From Ruminococcus sp. (GTDB lineage: Bacteria > Bacillota > Clostridia > Oscillospirales > Acutalibacteraceae), in the NCBI GenBank assembly GCA_022768065.1, contig JALELS010000014.1, positions 62,001-126,000 on the forward strand: a stretch of DNA of 64,000 nt. Direction: 5' to 3'. A program made the position numbers and the translations under genes. The notes under the pieces were generated by a model. The model saw only the letters and a program-made list of their open reading frames with translations. It did no database searches and was not told the origin of the DNA. Positions 8,239 to 17,523 of this stretch are shown in pieces (the first letter of the stretch is position 1; each line of letters begins with the position of its first letter).

Positions 8239-9492
8239 TTACTTTTCTATGCGCGAATATCTTGAAACCGACAGCACTATGCCCATTTCAACAAGCAGCA
8301 TCATAAGCGAGGTGCCGCCGTAGCTGAAGAACGGCAAACTGATACCGGTATTAGGCAGCGTATCCGTAACAACAGCAATGTTAAGCGCCGTCTGAAGTCC
8401 CACCTGAAAGACAATGCCCATTGCAAGCATTGCGCCGAAGCGGTCCTTGGCTCTGAGACCTATTACAACTCCGCGCCAAACAAGCAGTACGTACAGCAGT
8501 ATTATACCTACCGCTCTGATAAATCCGAGTTCCTCGCAGACAATCGCAAAGATGAAGTCGTTTTGCGGCTCGGAAACATAAAGATGCTTTTGTTTTGAAT
8601 TGCCGAGACCCGTTCCGAAAAGCCCGCCCGAACCTATGGCGTAGAGCGAGTTGTTGGTCTGCCATCTCGCGCCCTTGGGGTCGTAGCTTTTATCGAGCCA
8701 AGCGGTAATTCGCGCGCCGGCATATTTTTCGAGAAGCTGAGGATTCAGTACAAATATGACAATCGCCACAGCGGCGATTACCGCTATCAGCACAAACCAA
8801 TGCTTCTTTATTTCGCCGAGATACATCATAATAACGCCTATGGCGAGAATAAGTATTGTGCCCGAAAGGTGATTTTCGAGATATACAAGACCCGCAGTAA
8901 CGGTTATTACAAGCGCGTAGAAAAGGAGCTGTAAAAACGAATCGTAAACAACTATATGACCGCCCGAAAGCTCCTTTACGGTATTTGAAAACTTTGAATG
9001 ATTTATTGACTTGCCCACTATTTTTTTATGGTTTTTATCCATTTCGTAGGCACAAAACAGAATTACGGCAAGCTTTGCTATCTCGGACGGCTGAAAGGTG
9101 AAAAATCCGAGATTTATCCATCGGTGGAATTCACCGAACGACGCCGGCAGTATAAGCACTATAACAAGCAGACCCCATGAGACAAAAAGAGCCGGAACCG
9201 CAAGTATTTTAAGATAATCATACCTTAGCTTTGAGACAAGGAGCATACAAACAACGCCGACCACGGCAAAAACCAACTGGCGTTTAAAGAAGTATGTGCT
9301 GTCGCCCTTTTTATTGTAAAAAGCATATGTGTAGCTTGCCGAAAACAGCATTACAAGACCGATTGTAAGGATTGCTATTACAAGAAGCAGGAAGAATACG
9401 TCAATTCCGCCGAGTGCGAGAAAATCCGGTCTGCGCGAGCGCTTTTTGGCTTTATGAGGGCGCGATTTTGCATTTTGGGCGTTCCCTGCCAT
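8239..9492 (-). CDS. ftsW: SEDS peptidoglycan glycosyltransferase FtsW (SpoVE-like)
   Basis: FtsW is the SEDS-family polymerase that makes septal glycan strands together with the class B PBP encoded upstream. The 417-residue protein has a basic cytoplasmic start and about ten hydrophobic segments. SEDS signatures include FHRWINLGFFTFQPSEIAKLA and, near the C-terminus, TGISLPFFSYGG. The sporulation paralogue SpoVE is nearly identical at this level and in B. subtilis lies at this same map position, so the protein may serve both vegetative and spore septa (inference). AAAGGAGG precedes ATG 9492. A murD gene usually sits directly upstream and is missing. Confidence 0.92.
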   Translation of the reverse strand: MAGNAQNAKSRPHKAKKRSRRPDFLALGGIDVFFLLLVIAILTIGLVMLFSASYTYAFYNKKGDSTYFFKRQLVFAVVGVVCMLLVSKLRYDYLKILAVPALFVSWGLLVIVLILPASFGEFHRWINLGFFTFQPSEIAKLAVILFCAYEMDKNHKKIVGKSINHSKFSNTVKELSGGHIVVYDSFLQLLFYALVITVTAGLVYLENHLSGTILILAIGVIMMYLGEIKKHWFVLIAVIAAVAIVIFVLNPQLLEKYAGARITAWLDKSYDPKGARWQTNNSLYAIGSGGLFGTGLGNSKQKHLYVSEPQNDFIFAIVCEELGFIRAVGIILLYVLLVWRGVVIGLRAKDRFGAMLAMGIVFQVGLQTALNIAVVTDTLPNTGISLPFFSYGGTSLMMLLVEMGIVLSVSRYSRIEK

Positions 9493-9551
9493 AATTCTTC
9501 CTCCTTTTCCTGAAAATCAAAACAGACATCTGCCGAAATCGGCAAATTTAA

Positions 9552-10580
9552 TTATTTCATACCGTAATATAAAAGAGCGGTTCCTATAATTCCGCCGAAG
9601 AGCTGTACAAGAGTGAACACAACGCATATCTTGCGTTCTTTCCAGCCGCACATTTCAAAATGGTGGTGTATAGGCGCCATCTTGAATATACGCTTGCCGT
9701 GCGTCGCCTTGAAGTAGCATATCTGAAGCACATCCGAGAGCATCTCAACTACATAGATGATGCCGTAAAGCAAAATTATAAGCGGACAGTCTATGGCATA
9801 AGCGAGGGCTACAACCATACCGCCGAGGAACATTGAGCCGGTATCGCCCATCATAACTTTTCCGGGATACCAGTTCCAAATAAGATACCCGAGACATCCG
9901 CCGAGAAGGCAGGCTGCAAGAAGGCTGACGCCGAAAAATCCTCTGATAAGTGCCGCCGCTATAAACGATACAGCCGCCACGGAGGTAACGCTTGCGCACA
10001 AACCGTCGACGCCGTCCGTGAAGTTTACGGCATTTACCGTGAGATAGATAACGGCAGCGCCGAATATCCAAAAGAAGAATTTAAGATCGACATTTCCGAC
10101 AAACGGAATAAACATGTAAGTGTTGCCGGACATATAGAGCGCCGCGAGATATGCCAACATAACAAGAATCTGCGCGCCCGTTTTCTGCGCTATGGTAAGA
10201 CCGAGGTTGCGCTTTTTTGAAACCTTGATGAAATCGTCCGCAAAGCCGATAAGCCCGAAAGCAACAGCCATTAAAAGTCCCGCGAATATTTTGACTTTCA
10301 TATCGTCGCCTATGACAACGCTTCCCGAAGTCAGAATATGACCGCCGAGCAGCTTATCGGTTATCAGCACAACCGCAAACGATACAATTATGCTTATTAT
10401 AAACATAAGACCGCCCATTACGGGGGTGCCCTGCTTCGACTTATGCCATGCAGGACCTATATCAAGAATAGTCTGCCCGAAGTGAAGCTTTCTAAGCCAC
10501 GGAATTATAACAAATCCGAGCAAAAAAGCTATCAAAAAGCTAAGCAGAACGCCGAATATTAACGCAACCCAAATTTTCAT
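9552..10580 (-). CDS. mraY: phospho-N-acetylmuramoyl-pentapeptide transferase
   Basis: MraY transfers phospho-MurNAc-pentapeptide to undecaprenyl phosphate to form lipid I. The 342-residue polytopic membrane protein carries the catalytic NFTDGVDGL motif and the conserved histidine loop APIHHHFEMCGW near the C-terminus. Its ATG directly abuts the murF stop codon, with GGGAAGAG inside the murF end as ribosome site, so translation of the two is probably coupled. The normal neighbour murD does not follow; ftsW comes next after 59 bp. Confidence 0.97.
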   Translation of the reverse strand: MKIWVALIFGVLLSFLIAFLLGFVIIPWLRKLHFGQTILDIGPAWHKSKQGTPVMGGLMFIISIIVSFAVVLITDKLLGGHILTSGSVVIGDDMKVKIFAGLLMAVAFGLIGFADDFIKVSKKRNLGLTIAQKTGAQILVMLAYLAALYMSGNTYMFIPFVGNVDLKFFFWIFGAAVIYLTVNAVNFTDGVDGLCASVTSVAAVSFIAAALIRGFFGVSLLAACLLGGCLGYLIWNWYPGKVMMGDTGSMFLGGMVVALAYAIDCPLIILLYGIIYVVEMLSDVLQICYFKATHGKRIFKMAPIHHHFEMCGWKERKICVVFTLVQLFGGIIGTALLYYGMK

Positions 10581-11939
10581 TTACTCTTCCCACTCTCTGT
10601 ATAAGCTGTTTATAACATCCTCGAGCTTCATTCCGCGGCTCGCCTTGAAAAGAACTGCGTCGCCGTTTTTGAGCGTTTCAAGAAGCGCTTTTGTAAGCTC
10701 GATTTTATCGTCAAATGATTTTATTTCACCGACAAACCCTTTCGCGCCCTCGGCAATGTGTTTTGCCTTTTTGCCGTAGGTAAAAAGAATGTCGATATTT
10801 TTGTTTTCGGTGTATTTTCCGACATTTTCATGAGAAATATCACTGTATTTCCCGAGTTCAAGCATATCGCCGAGAACTGCTATCCTGCGGTTTGATTTAA
10901 ACGAGGAAAGCACATCAAGAGCCGCCTTTTGCGAATCGGGACTTGCATTGTAGCAATCCTCTATAACCGTTATGCCGCCGACTTTTTTGATACGCTGACG
11001 CATGCCCGACGGGGTAAAGTTTTTGAGCCCTGCCGCTATTTTCTGCGGCTCCATTCTCATTTCATATCCCACGGCAAATGCCGCCAATGCGTCGTATACG
11101 TTGTGAATTCCGACGGTGGGCACGGTAACGCGCTGCGAAGCGCCGTGAAATTCGACCGTAAATGATGTAAAGCCGTCCTTTTCTTCGATATCCTTCGCTC
11201 TGAAATCAACATTCGGATTTTCGATTCCGAAGAAAACAAGTTTATAATCGGGTTCTTTTACGGTAACGAGCTTATCGTTATCGCCGTTTAATATAAGCGG
11301 AGACCCCTTTTTCATACCCTTGAGAATTTCAAGCTTGGCTTTAAGAATTCCGTCACGCGAGCCGAGATACTCAATATGCGAAACGCCGATATTGGTTATT
11401 ATACCGATGTCGGGACGGGAGCTTTTTGTCATTCTCTCGATTTCGCCGAAATGATTCATACCCATTTCAATTACCGCCGCCTCGGTATCGTCTTTAAGAC
11501 GAAGCAGAGTTTTGGGCATTCCGATTTCATTATTGAGGTTGCCCTCGGTCTTTATTGTTTTAAACTGCTCGGAAAGCACGGCGTAGGTCATTTCTTTTGT
11601 CGTCGTTTTGCCGACCGAGCCGGTAAGGCCGACCACCGTCAAATTATCAAGTGTACTGCGGTAATATCCCGCAAGGTCAAGCAAAGCTTTGCCGGTATCC
11701 TTAACGGTAATTACAGGTATGCGGCTGTCCACTTTTTTACGAACAAGCACCGCCGCGGCTCCGTTTTGAGCCGCCTGCGACACAAAGTCGTGCCCGTCAA
11801 ATTTTTCTCCCTCAAGGCATATAAAGAGACATCCTTTAGGTATGTCGCGACTGTCTGTGGAGACCGAAGTCACTACACAGTCATAGCCTGAGAGCCTGCC
11901 GCCTACGGCTTTTGCAATGCGCGAAAGAGTCAATTCCAT
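10581..11939 (-). CDS. murF: UDP-MurNAc-tripeptide--D-Ala-D-Ala ligase
   Basis: MurF adds D-Ala-D-Ala to finish the UDP-MurNAc-pentapeptide. The 452-residue Mur ligase has the P-loop GLTGSVGKTTTKEM and the central motif AVIEMGMNHFGEIERM typical of MurF. The substrate-domain segment DCYNASPDS is also present. The start codon overlaps the murE stop by one base (TAATG), which indicates translational coupling. mraY starts immediately after its stop. Confidence 0.97.
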   Translation of the reverse strand: MELTLSRIAKAVGGRLSGYDCVVTSVSTDSRDIPKGCLFICLEGEKFDGHDFVSQAAQNGAAAVLVRKKVDSRIPVITVKDTGKALLDLAGYYRSTLDNLTVVGLTGSVGKTTTKEMTYAVLSEQFKTIKTEGNLNNEIGMPKTLLRLKDDTEAAVIEMGMNHFGEIERMTKSSRPDIGIITNIGVSHIEYLGSRDGILKAKLEILKGMKKGSPLILNGDNDKLVTVKEPDYKLVFFGIENPNVDFRAKDIEEKDGFTSFTVEFHGASQRVTVPTVGIHNVYDALAAFAVGYEMRMEPQKIAAGLKNFTPSGMRQRIKKVGGITVIEDCYNASPDSQKAALDVLSSFKSNRRIAVLGDMLELGKYSDISHENVGKYTENKNIDILFTYGKKAKHIAEGAKGFVGEIKSFDDKIELTKALLETLKNGDAVLFKASRGMKLEDVINSLYREWEE

Positions 11940-13381
11940 TACTTATCTTTTCCTTCTGCCAATATACCTACCACAACTTCACGTTCATCATAGTGTATTT
12001 TGCCGGTATTTAATATTTGATACGTCTCATGACCTTTGCCGGCAAGAAGAACCACGTCTCCTTTTTTAGCCTCGGAGAGAGCATATCTTATTGCCTCGGT
12101 ACGGTCTACAAGGACTTTGATTTTTGCTTTGCAGTTATGCATACCCTCTAAGATATCGTCAACGATAAGCTGCGGGTCTTCGCTTCGCGGATTATCAGAG
12201 GTTACAACCGCAACATCGGCGAGGTCGCCCACTATTTTACCCATTTTCGGCCGTTTGGTCTTGTCTCTGTCGCCGCCGCAGCCGAATACGGCTATAATTC
12301 TGCCGTTTGTGGTTTCACGGACCGATGATATTACATTTTCGAGACCGTCCGGAGAATGTGCATAATCTATAAGAACGGTATAATCCGTATCTGTCGGAAC
12401 TACCTCGACTCTGCCGGGCACGCCCCTGCTCTTTTTGAGCGAAGAAAGAACGTCGGAAAAATCAAGTCCCGTAAGTATGGCGCAAATTGCGGCGCCCATT
12501 GTGTTGTAAACGGTGAAGTGACCGGGTATTCCCACGGTTGCTCTGCCGATTTTATCATTCCAAAGGAGTTCGTACTGAACTGAGGAAGAGGTGCAGATAA
12601 CATTTTTTGCCACGAACTGCGCCTCGTTATTTTTAACCGAAAACGTCACAACCTTTATCGGGAGTCCGTCTACCATATAGTGTGCCGACTCGTCATCGAT
12701 ATTTATAACAGCCGTATCCGCTATTTCAAACAGCTTGCGCTTGGCGTTTCGATAGTTTTCAAATGTTTTGTGATAGTCAAGGTGATCCTGCGTGAGATTG
12801 GTAAACAATGCTATGTCGAAATGGCACCCGTCTACCCTGCCCTGCGCAAGCGCCTGCGACGAAACCTCCATAACGCAGTATTTACAGCCGCTGTCAACCA
12901 TTTCCCTGAAAAGTCTTTGAAGATCTTTGCTGTCGGGAGTGGTGAGCGACGACGGATATTCCCTGTCGCCGGTTACGTTTTTAACAGTGCCTATGAGCCC
13001 GGATTTTATTCCGAGATTATCAAAAATACCTTTTAAAATAAAGGTTGTTGTGGTTTTGCCGTTTGTTCCCGTAATACCGATAAGGTGAAGCTTTTTTGAC
13101 GGATTACCGTAAAAATTTGCGCATATGAGCGAATATGTGTCTCTTGTATTTTCAACGAGCACCTGATTATCGGCACCGGTATCATATTCCGCCACTACCG
13201 CACGGGCGCCTTTTTCCACAGCTGCTTTGGCGGCGGTGTGACCGTCAAAATGAGCACCCTTGATGCACACAAAAAGGCAGCCTTCGCAAATCTTTTCGGT
13301 GTTATCGGTAATATCGGTAATTTCCACGTCTTTAAAATTGCTTTTTGTATCAACGCCCTTTAAAAGCTCTGATAACAGCAT
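11939..13381 (-). CDS. murE: UDP-MurNAc-tripeptide synthetase, meso-DAP type
   Basis: MurE adds the third residue of the stem peptide. The 480-residue protein has the P-loop GTNGKTTT at about residues 105-112, and TSDNPRSEDP in the C-terminal domain. The DNPR form of this motif is the signature of enzymes using meso-diaminopimelate, so the cell wall is predicted to be DAP-type. AGGAGG lies 9 nt before ATG 13381. It is 31 nt downstream of ftsI and overlaps murF by one base. Confidence 0.96.
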   Translation of the reverse strand: MLLSELLKGVDTKSNFKDVEITDITDNTEKICEGCLFVCIKGAHFDGHTAAKAAVEKGARAVVAEYDTGADNQVLVENTRDTYSLICANFYGNPSKKLHLIGITGTNGKTTTTFILKGIFDNLGIKSGLIGTVKNVTGDREYPSSLTTPDSKDLQRLFREMVDSGCKYCVMEVSSQALAQGRVDGCHFDIALFTNLTQDHLDYHKTFENYRNAKRKLFEIADTAVINIDDESAHYMVDGLPIKVVTFSVKNNEAQFVAKNVICTSSSVQYELLWNDKIGRATVGIPGHFTVYNTMGAAICAILTGLDFSDVLSSLKKSRGVPGRVEVVPTDTDYTVLIDYAHSPDGLENVISSVRETTNGRIIAVFGCGGDRDKTKRPKMGKIVGDLADVAVVTSDNPRSEDPQLIVDDILEGMHNCKAKIKVLVDRTEAIRYALSEAKKGDVVLLAGKGHETYQILNTGKIHYDEREVVVGILAEGKDK

Positions 13382-13412
13382 CGGTTTTTTCCTCCTGTTT
13401 TTTACTTTAATA

Positions 13413-15626
13413 TTATGCGGGACCGTCCTGTACGTTTACGGACGACTTGAAGTAAACTGTAATTACAGAGCCTTGCTCTGCCTCGGTACCCTCCGCAATG
13501 CTCTGCTTATACGATACAAAGTCGTTTGACGAAGAGTTACCTGCAACCTTTATGTTAAAGCCGGCGTTTACTGCGGCTTTATTTGCGGCGCTGATTGACA
13601 TATTGCAAAGGTTAGGAACGGTGGCAACAGCCTTTTGCGACGAAGAATCGGTATATACCACTATTACTCCGCCCGACTTCATCTGCTGACCTGCCGCAGG
13701 CGTCTGTGAAATTACTTTGGAGCCCTCTCCGACAACCTTTACGGTATAACCCGAGGCTCTCGTCTTTGCGTCCTGAGGAGACAATCCGACAAGGCTCGGA
13801 GCTACGGACGATACGTTTGCCATTTCTTTATCGTCATATCTCGGCTCAACATTTAAGTAAGTCAGCACTTTTTCGAGTATATCGCCGGCTATGGGCGCCG
13901 CAACGGCACCGCCGCCGTGAGCGCCTGTCGGCTCATCAATCGCTACAAGTATTGCTATTTGCGGATCATCGGCGGGTGCAAAGCCTGCAAAAGAGGCAAT
14001 GTACGCTCCGTCGTGACCGATTTTTTCGGAAGTACCCGTTTTGCCTGCCACGTGGTAGCCGGCAACGTATGCGTTTTTACCTGTTCCCACGGATACAACC
14101 TGCTCCATCATATTAGATACTATGGAAGCGGTTTTTTCGGATATAACCTGTCTTTTTATCGTCGGCTCCGTCTTTTTCACGACGTTGCCGTCGCCGTCAA
14201 GCATAGACGAAACAACATACGGCTGCATAAGCTTACCGCCGTTTGCTATCGCCGAAACCGCCGTTATAATTTGAATGGGCGTCACCTGGAAGGTCTGACC
14301 GAACGAGCTTGAAGACAGCTCCGAAATACCCATTTTATTGAGCGAGTGATATGTTACGTCGGCTACGGGAGTTGCCTCCGCAGGCAGGTCGATACCTGTT
14401 TTTTCGGTGAAGCCGAACGCTTCAAAATATTTGTAAAAATTATCTTTGCCGAGCTTTTGACCTATTGTTACAAAGAACGGGTTGCAGGAATTCATAAGTC
14501 CCTGAGTCAAATTTTCCGTGCCGTGACCGCCCGGCTTCCAACACTTCTGATAGTTGTTTGCAACCTGAATACCGCCGGTGCAGGTATATGTTGTGTTAAG
14601 ATTTACAACGCCCTCTTCAAGAGCCGCCGAAACGACTATTGTTTTAAATACGGAGCCCGGCTCATACGTATCGCTTATATCACGGTTTCGCCACTGTGCG
14701 TAAAGAGCGTTTGTTGTCGCCTGCTTTTGTTCGTCGGGAGAGGATATTGCGGATATGCTCTCGGCAAGCGCTTTATTTGAAATCTTGTTGGGAGAATTTA
14801 AATCAAAATCGGGCTTTGACGTCATACCGAGGATTGCGCCGGTTTTGACATCCATTATTATGCCGTAAGCGTATTTTGCGCCCGTGTCGGTGAGTGCCTG
14901 GTCGAGCGACTGCTCAAGGTAATACTGAATTACCTCGTCTATGGTGAGCACAAGGCTGTAACCTGCCTTTGCGTCGTATGTAGTCTGATAGTCCGTGGAC
15001 ATAGAACCCTGGCGGGCATTTTTAGCCGTTATTATTCTGCCGGCAGTACCTGTAAGCTCGTCATTGTATTTAAGTTCAAGCCCGAGCCTGCCGGAATCGT
15101 CGGAATCCGTAAAGCCTATTATCGTGGAGGCAAACGACGAATATGGATAATATCTCTTGGTATCGGGGTCAACGCCGATAATCGAAGAGAGCTTATTTTC
15201 GGAAATAAACGTTTTAAGACGGTCTTTAACATCAGTCTCCACTTCACCGGCTATTTTTTCATAGCCGCTGCTTGTGCGCTCGGTCTTTTTGCGAACAGTC
15301 TCTTCGTCAACGCCGAGTATAGCGCTGAGATTGGTGACCACGAGGTCGCGCTGTTCGTCGCTCGTTATCTTTGACGGATTTATGTAGACGAGCCATGCCG
15401 AAGCGCTCTTGGCGAGAGCTTTCATATTGGAATCGTAAATTGTTCCGCGCTGAGCCGAAACCGTGGTATCGGAAAGCTGATTTTGCTCGGCTTTAAGTTT
15501 GTATTCGTTACCGTGAATAAGAGAAATATATGCGAGCGAGCCTACACATACAAGAAAAGCTGCGGCGATGAAGCACAGCACCGTAACAGCTCTTTTACCC
15601 ATTCTCTTTGAAGGTCTGGTCTGCAT
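13413..15626 (-). CDS. ftsI: class B penicillin-binding protein with two PASTA domains (FtsI/PbpB/SpoVD-like)
   Basis: This is the septal transpeptidase partner of FtsW. An N-terminal anchor (about residues 12-36) is followed by a dimerisation domain and the transpeptidase domain. The catalytic motifs are SVFK (325-328), SCN (380-382) and KTG (529-531). Two PASTA repeats follow, about 604-660 and 665-730, each with a PxL start. Two C-terminal PASTA domains and the dcw position fit PbpB or SpoVD; the two cannot be separated by sequence reading alone. AAAGGAG precedes ATG 15626. A 359-bp gap with tandem repeats separates it from ftsL, unusual inside a dcw operon. Confidence 0.93.
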   Translation of the reverse strand: MQTRPSKRMGKRAVTVLCFIAAAFLVCVGSLAYISLIHGNEYKLKAEQNQLSDTTVSAQRGTIYDSNMKALAKSASAWLVYINPSKITSDEQRDLVVTNLSAILGVDEETVRKKTERTSSGYEKIAGEVETDVKDRLKTFISENKLSSIIGVDPDTKRYYPYSSFASTIIGFTDSDDSGRLGLELKYNDELTGTAGRIITAKNARQGSMSTDYQTTYDAKAGYSLVLTIDEVIQYYLEQSLDQALTDTGAKYAYGIIMDVKTGAILGMTSKPDFDLNSPNKISNKALAESISAISSPDEQKQATTNALYAQWRNRDISDTYEPGSVFKTIVVSAALEEGVVNLNTTYTCTGGIQVANNYQKCWKPGGHGTENLTQGLMNSCNPFFVTIGQKLGKDNFYKYFEAFGFTEKTGIDLPAEATPVADVTYHSLNKMGISELSSSSFGQTFQVTPIQIITAVSAIANGGKLMQPYVVSSMLDGDGNVVKKTEPTIKRQVISEKTASIVSNMMEQVVSVGTGKNAYVAGYHVAGKTGTSEKIGHDGAYIASFAGFAPADDPQIAILVAIDEPTGAHGGGAVAAPIAGDILEKVLTYLNVEPRYDDKEMANVSSVAPSLVGLSPQDAKTRASGYTVKVVGEGSKVISQTPAAGQQMKSGGVIVVYTDSSSQKAVATVPNLCNMSISAANKAAVNAGFNIKVAGNSSSNDFVSYKQSIAEGTEAEQGSVITVYFKSSVNVQDGPA

Positions 15627-15694
15627 ATTTTTCTCCTTTCATAAAATTTTGAAGTCCGATTTCCGGTTGCTTTTTTTCGTAGAATTTTAAGCGG

Positions 15695-15925
15695 AAAAGG
15701 TGCAAAAGGTGTACGACCTTCCGCCGTATTTTGCCTGAATCGTGTGCATTTTGTGCATTTCAGCGACGACTTGTATTTTTGATACACGAGGAGCGAAAAA
15801 GGTACAAAAGGTGCACGGCCTTCCGCCGTATTTTGCCTGAATCGTGTGCATTTTGTGCATTTTAGCGACGACTTGTATTTTTGATACACGAGGAGCGAAA
15901 AAGGTGCAAAAGGTGCACGATTCAG
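15695..15925. repeat. tandem direct repeat, 102-bp period, about 2.3 copies
   Basis: AAAAGGTGCAAAAGG-type starts occur at 15695, 15797 and 15899, exactly 102 bp apart. The two full units differ at only a few positions and the third is cut off after about 27 bp. The unit contains the inverted repeat TGTATTTTTGATACA. As the period is 34 codons, one frame stays open and looks like a repetitive protein. There is no convincing ribosome site, so I treat it as non-coding. Confidence 0.85.
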
Positions 15926-15941
15926 CCAAAATAAATAGCAC

Positions 15942-15975
15942 AACGAGAGTTAAGTACAATAGCTTAACCCTCGTT
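15942..15975. repeat. inverted repeat between ftsL and the 102-bp repeats
   Basis: AACGAGAGTTAAG (15942-15954) pairs with CTTAACCCTCGTT (15963-15975) with one mismatch. The T-rich side is on the plus strand, so termination of ftsL mRNA is uncertain. It may mark the edge of the repeat array. Confidence 0.6.
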
Positions 15976-15985
15976 TTATTTTATT

Positions 15986-16555
15986 TCATTTTGCGTGTAT
16001 ATATTCCAAAAGTTTGGTTATAAACGATTTTGAATCTTTTGAGTCGGAAGACGATGTTTTACCGCCGGAAACGGTTACTTTATCTTGACCGGAAAGGTCG
16101 ATATATTCTATCTGGTGATTTTCCGCCTTTACCATTCCGAGAACATTTTGTGCATAATCATCGACTTTTTCAAGAGATATTGTCGAATCAAGCTGCATAT
16201 TGAGTCTGACGGTCTCAGCCTGAGCCGCCGTAAGATTTGACTCTGCCTTGGCGATTTGCCTGTCGAGCTCGTCCACGCGCAGTTTGCTGTAAAGCAGAGC
16301 CGCAAAAAGTGAGAGCAAAACAGCGGCAACCGCAAGCACCTTTGCCGCACGCAGAGCCGTGGCACGCATTTCGTTTTTTGCCTCGACGGTCGTTTTCTTT
16401 TTTCGTGTTACAAGCCGCATACCGGAGTCGGCCGCACGTTCCCCGACACCGGGCAGGGTAGCTATTTTTCTGGCGGCATTATGATCGTACGAGACGGTTT
16501 TCGGCTCGAACATGGAAAAATCATAATTACCGTACTTATCGTAATTACCTGCCAT
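15986..16555 (-). CDS. ftsL: FtsL-like septum formation protein
   Basis: FtsL is a small bitopic protein that forms a complex with FtsB/DivIC and FtsQ. This 189-residue protein has a basic cytoplasmic region (RKKKTT near residue 51) and one membrane helix at about 70-90. A coiled-coil stretch with LDRQIAKAESNLTAAQAE follows, and then a Ser-rich tail. Sequence conservation of FtsL is low, so the call rests on topology, coiled coil and the position between rsmH and ftsI. ATG 16555 follows an AGAGGAGAAAAAT ribosome site. It is 32 nt after rsmH. Confidence 0.85.
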   Translation of the reverse strand: MAGNYDKYGNYDFSMFEPKTVSYDHNAARKIATLPGVGERAADSGMRLVTRKKKTTVEAKNEMRATALRAAKVLAVAAVLLSLFAALLYSKLRVDELDRQIAKAESNLTAAQAETVRLNMQLDSTISLEKVDDYAQNVLGMVKAENHQIEYIDLSGQDKVTVSGGKTSSSDSKDSKSFITKLLEYIHAK

Positions 16556-16587
16556 ATTTTTCTCCTCTGAAAAATCTATCTTAAAAT

Positions 16588-17511
16588 CTAATCGTCTTTA
16601 ATCTTTTTTATTGCCCTGAGACGTGCCGAACGCGAACGCGGATTACGCGACAGCTCTTCTTCGCTTGCCGTAACGCCCTTTACGGTAATTTCACCGCGCG
16701 GCGTTTTTCCGCACACACAAACCGGAAAATCCTTGGGACAGGTACAGCCTTCGCAAAATGAGGCGAAGCGTTTTTTCACCATACGGTCCTCAAGGGAATG
16801 AAATGTTATTACCGAAAGAATTCCGCCGACCTTAAGCGACGAAAACATATCGTCAAGCGCTGTATCAAGCTTTGTAAGCTCGCCGTTTACCTCGATGCGA
16901 ATCGCCTGAAAGGTTCTGCGCGCGGGATGCGAATCGCGCATTGCACGCTGCGGCATCGACATTTTAATAACGTCGCAGAGCTCAAAGGTTGTGGAAATTC
17001 TTTTGTTTGCACGTTCTTTAACTATATTTTTAGCTATGCTCTTCGCATAGCGCTCTTCGCCGTAATCACGGATTATGCGGTAAAGTTCATTTTCGGAATA
17101 GGTATTTACAACATCCGCCGCGCTTTTCCCCTCTTTGCTCATACGCATATCGAGTGGCGCGTCCATATGAAACGAAAATCCGCGCTCGGCAGTATCTATC
17201 TGATGTGAGCTTACGCCGAGATCCGCCATAATGCCGTCGGCTTTTCTGCCGTTTAATATTGCGGATATATTGTCAAACGTATCGTGAACTATCTCAACAT
17301 TCGGGAAAGAAGCGAAACGTTCCTTTAAAACCTCTATCGCCTCGGGGTCACGGTCAATGGCTATAAGCCTGCCTTTATCGGAAAGCCTTTCAGCCACGGC
17401 GTGGGAATGCCCCCCACCGCCCGCCGTACAATCCACATACAGACCGTCGGGCTTTATTCTGAGAGAATCGACAGTTTCGTTAAATAATACGGGAATGTGT
17501 TCAAAATCCAT
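16588..17511 (-). CDS. rsmH: 16S rRNA (cytosine-1402-N4)-methyltransferase
   Basis: RsmH (MraW) methylates C1402 of 16S rRNA in the ribosomal P site. The 307-residue SAM-dependent enzyme starts DFEHIPVLFNETVDSL, then has the SAM motif VDCTAGGGGHSHA. Downstream are GIMADLGVSSHQID and SVITFHSLEDRMVK, all characteristic of the family. It ends in a basic tail. It follows mraZ after 12 nt and is part of the same transcript. Confidence 0.97.
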   Translation of the reverse strand: MDFEHIPVLFNETVDSLRIKPDGLYVDCTAGGGGHSHAVAERLSDKGRLIAIDRDPEAIEVLKERFASFPNVEIVHDTFDNISAILNGRKADGIMADLGVSSHQIDTAERGFSFHMDAPLDMRMSKEGKSAADVVNTYSENELYRIIRDYGEERYAKSIAKNIVKERANKRISTTFELCDVIKMSMPQRAMRDSHPARRTFQAIRIEVNGELTKLDTALDDMFSSLKVGGILSVITFHSLEDRMVKKRFASFCEGCTCPKDFPVCVCGKTPRGEITVKGVTASEEELSRNPRSRSARLRAIKKIKDD

Positions 17512-17523
17512 TTTAAATACCTA

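Noticed and set aside
15687..15959. Repetitive open frames across the 102-bp repeats (FCTFFAPRVSK-type)
   Set aside because: The period is a multiple of three, so any open frame repeats itself. No good ribosome site or conserved protein features.
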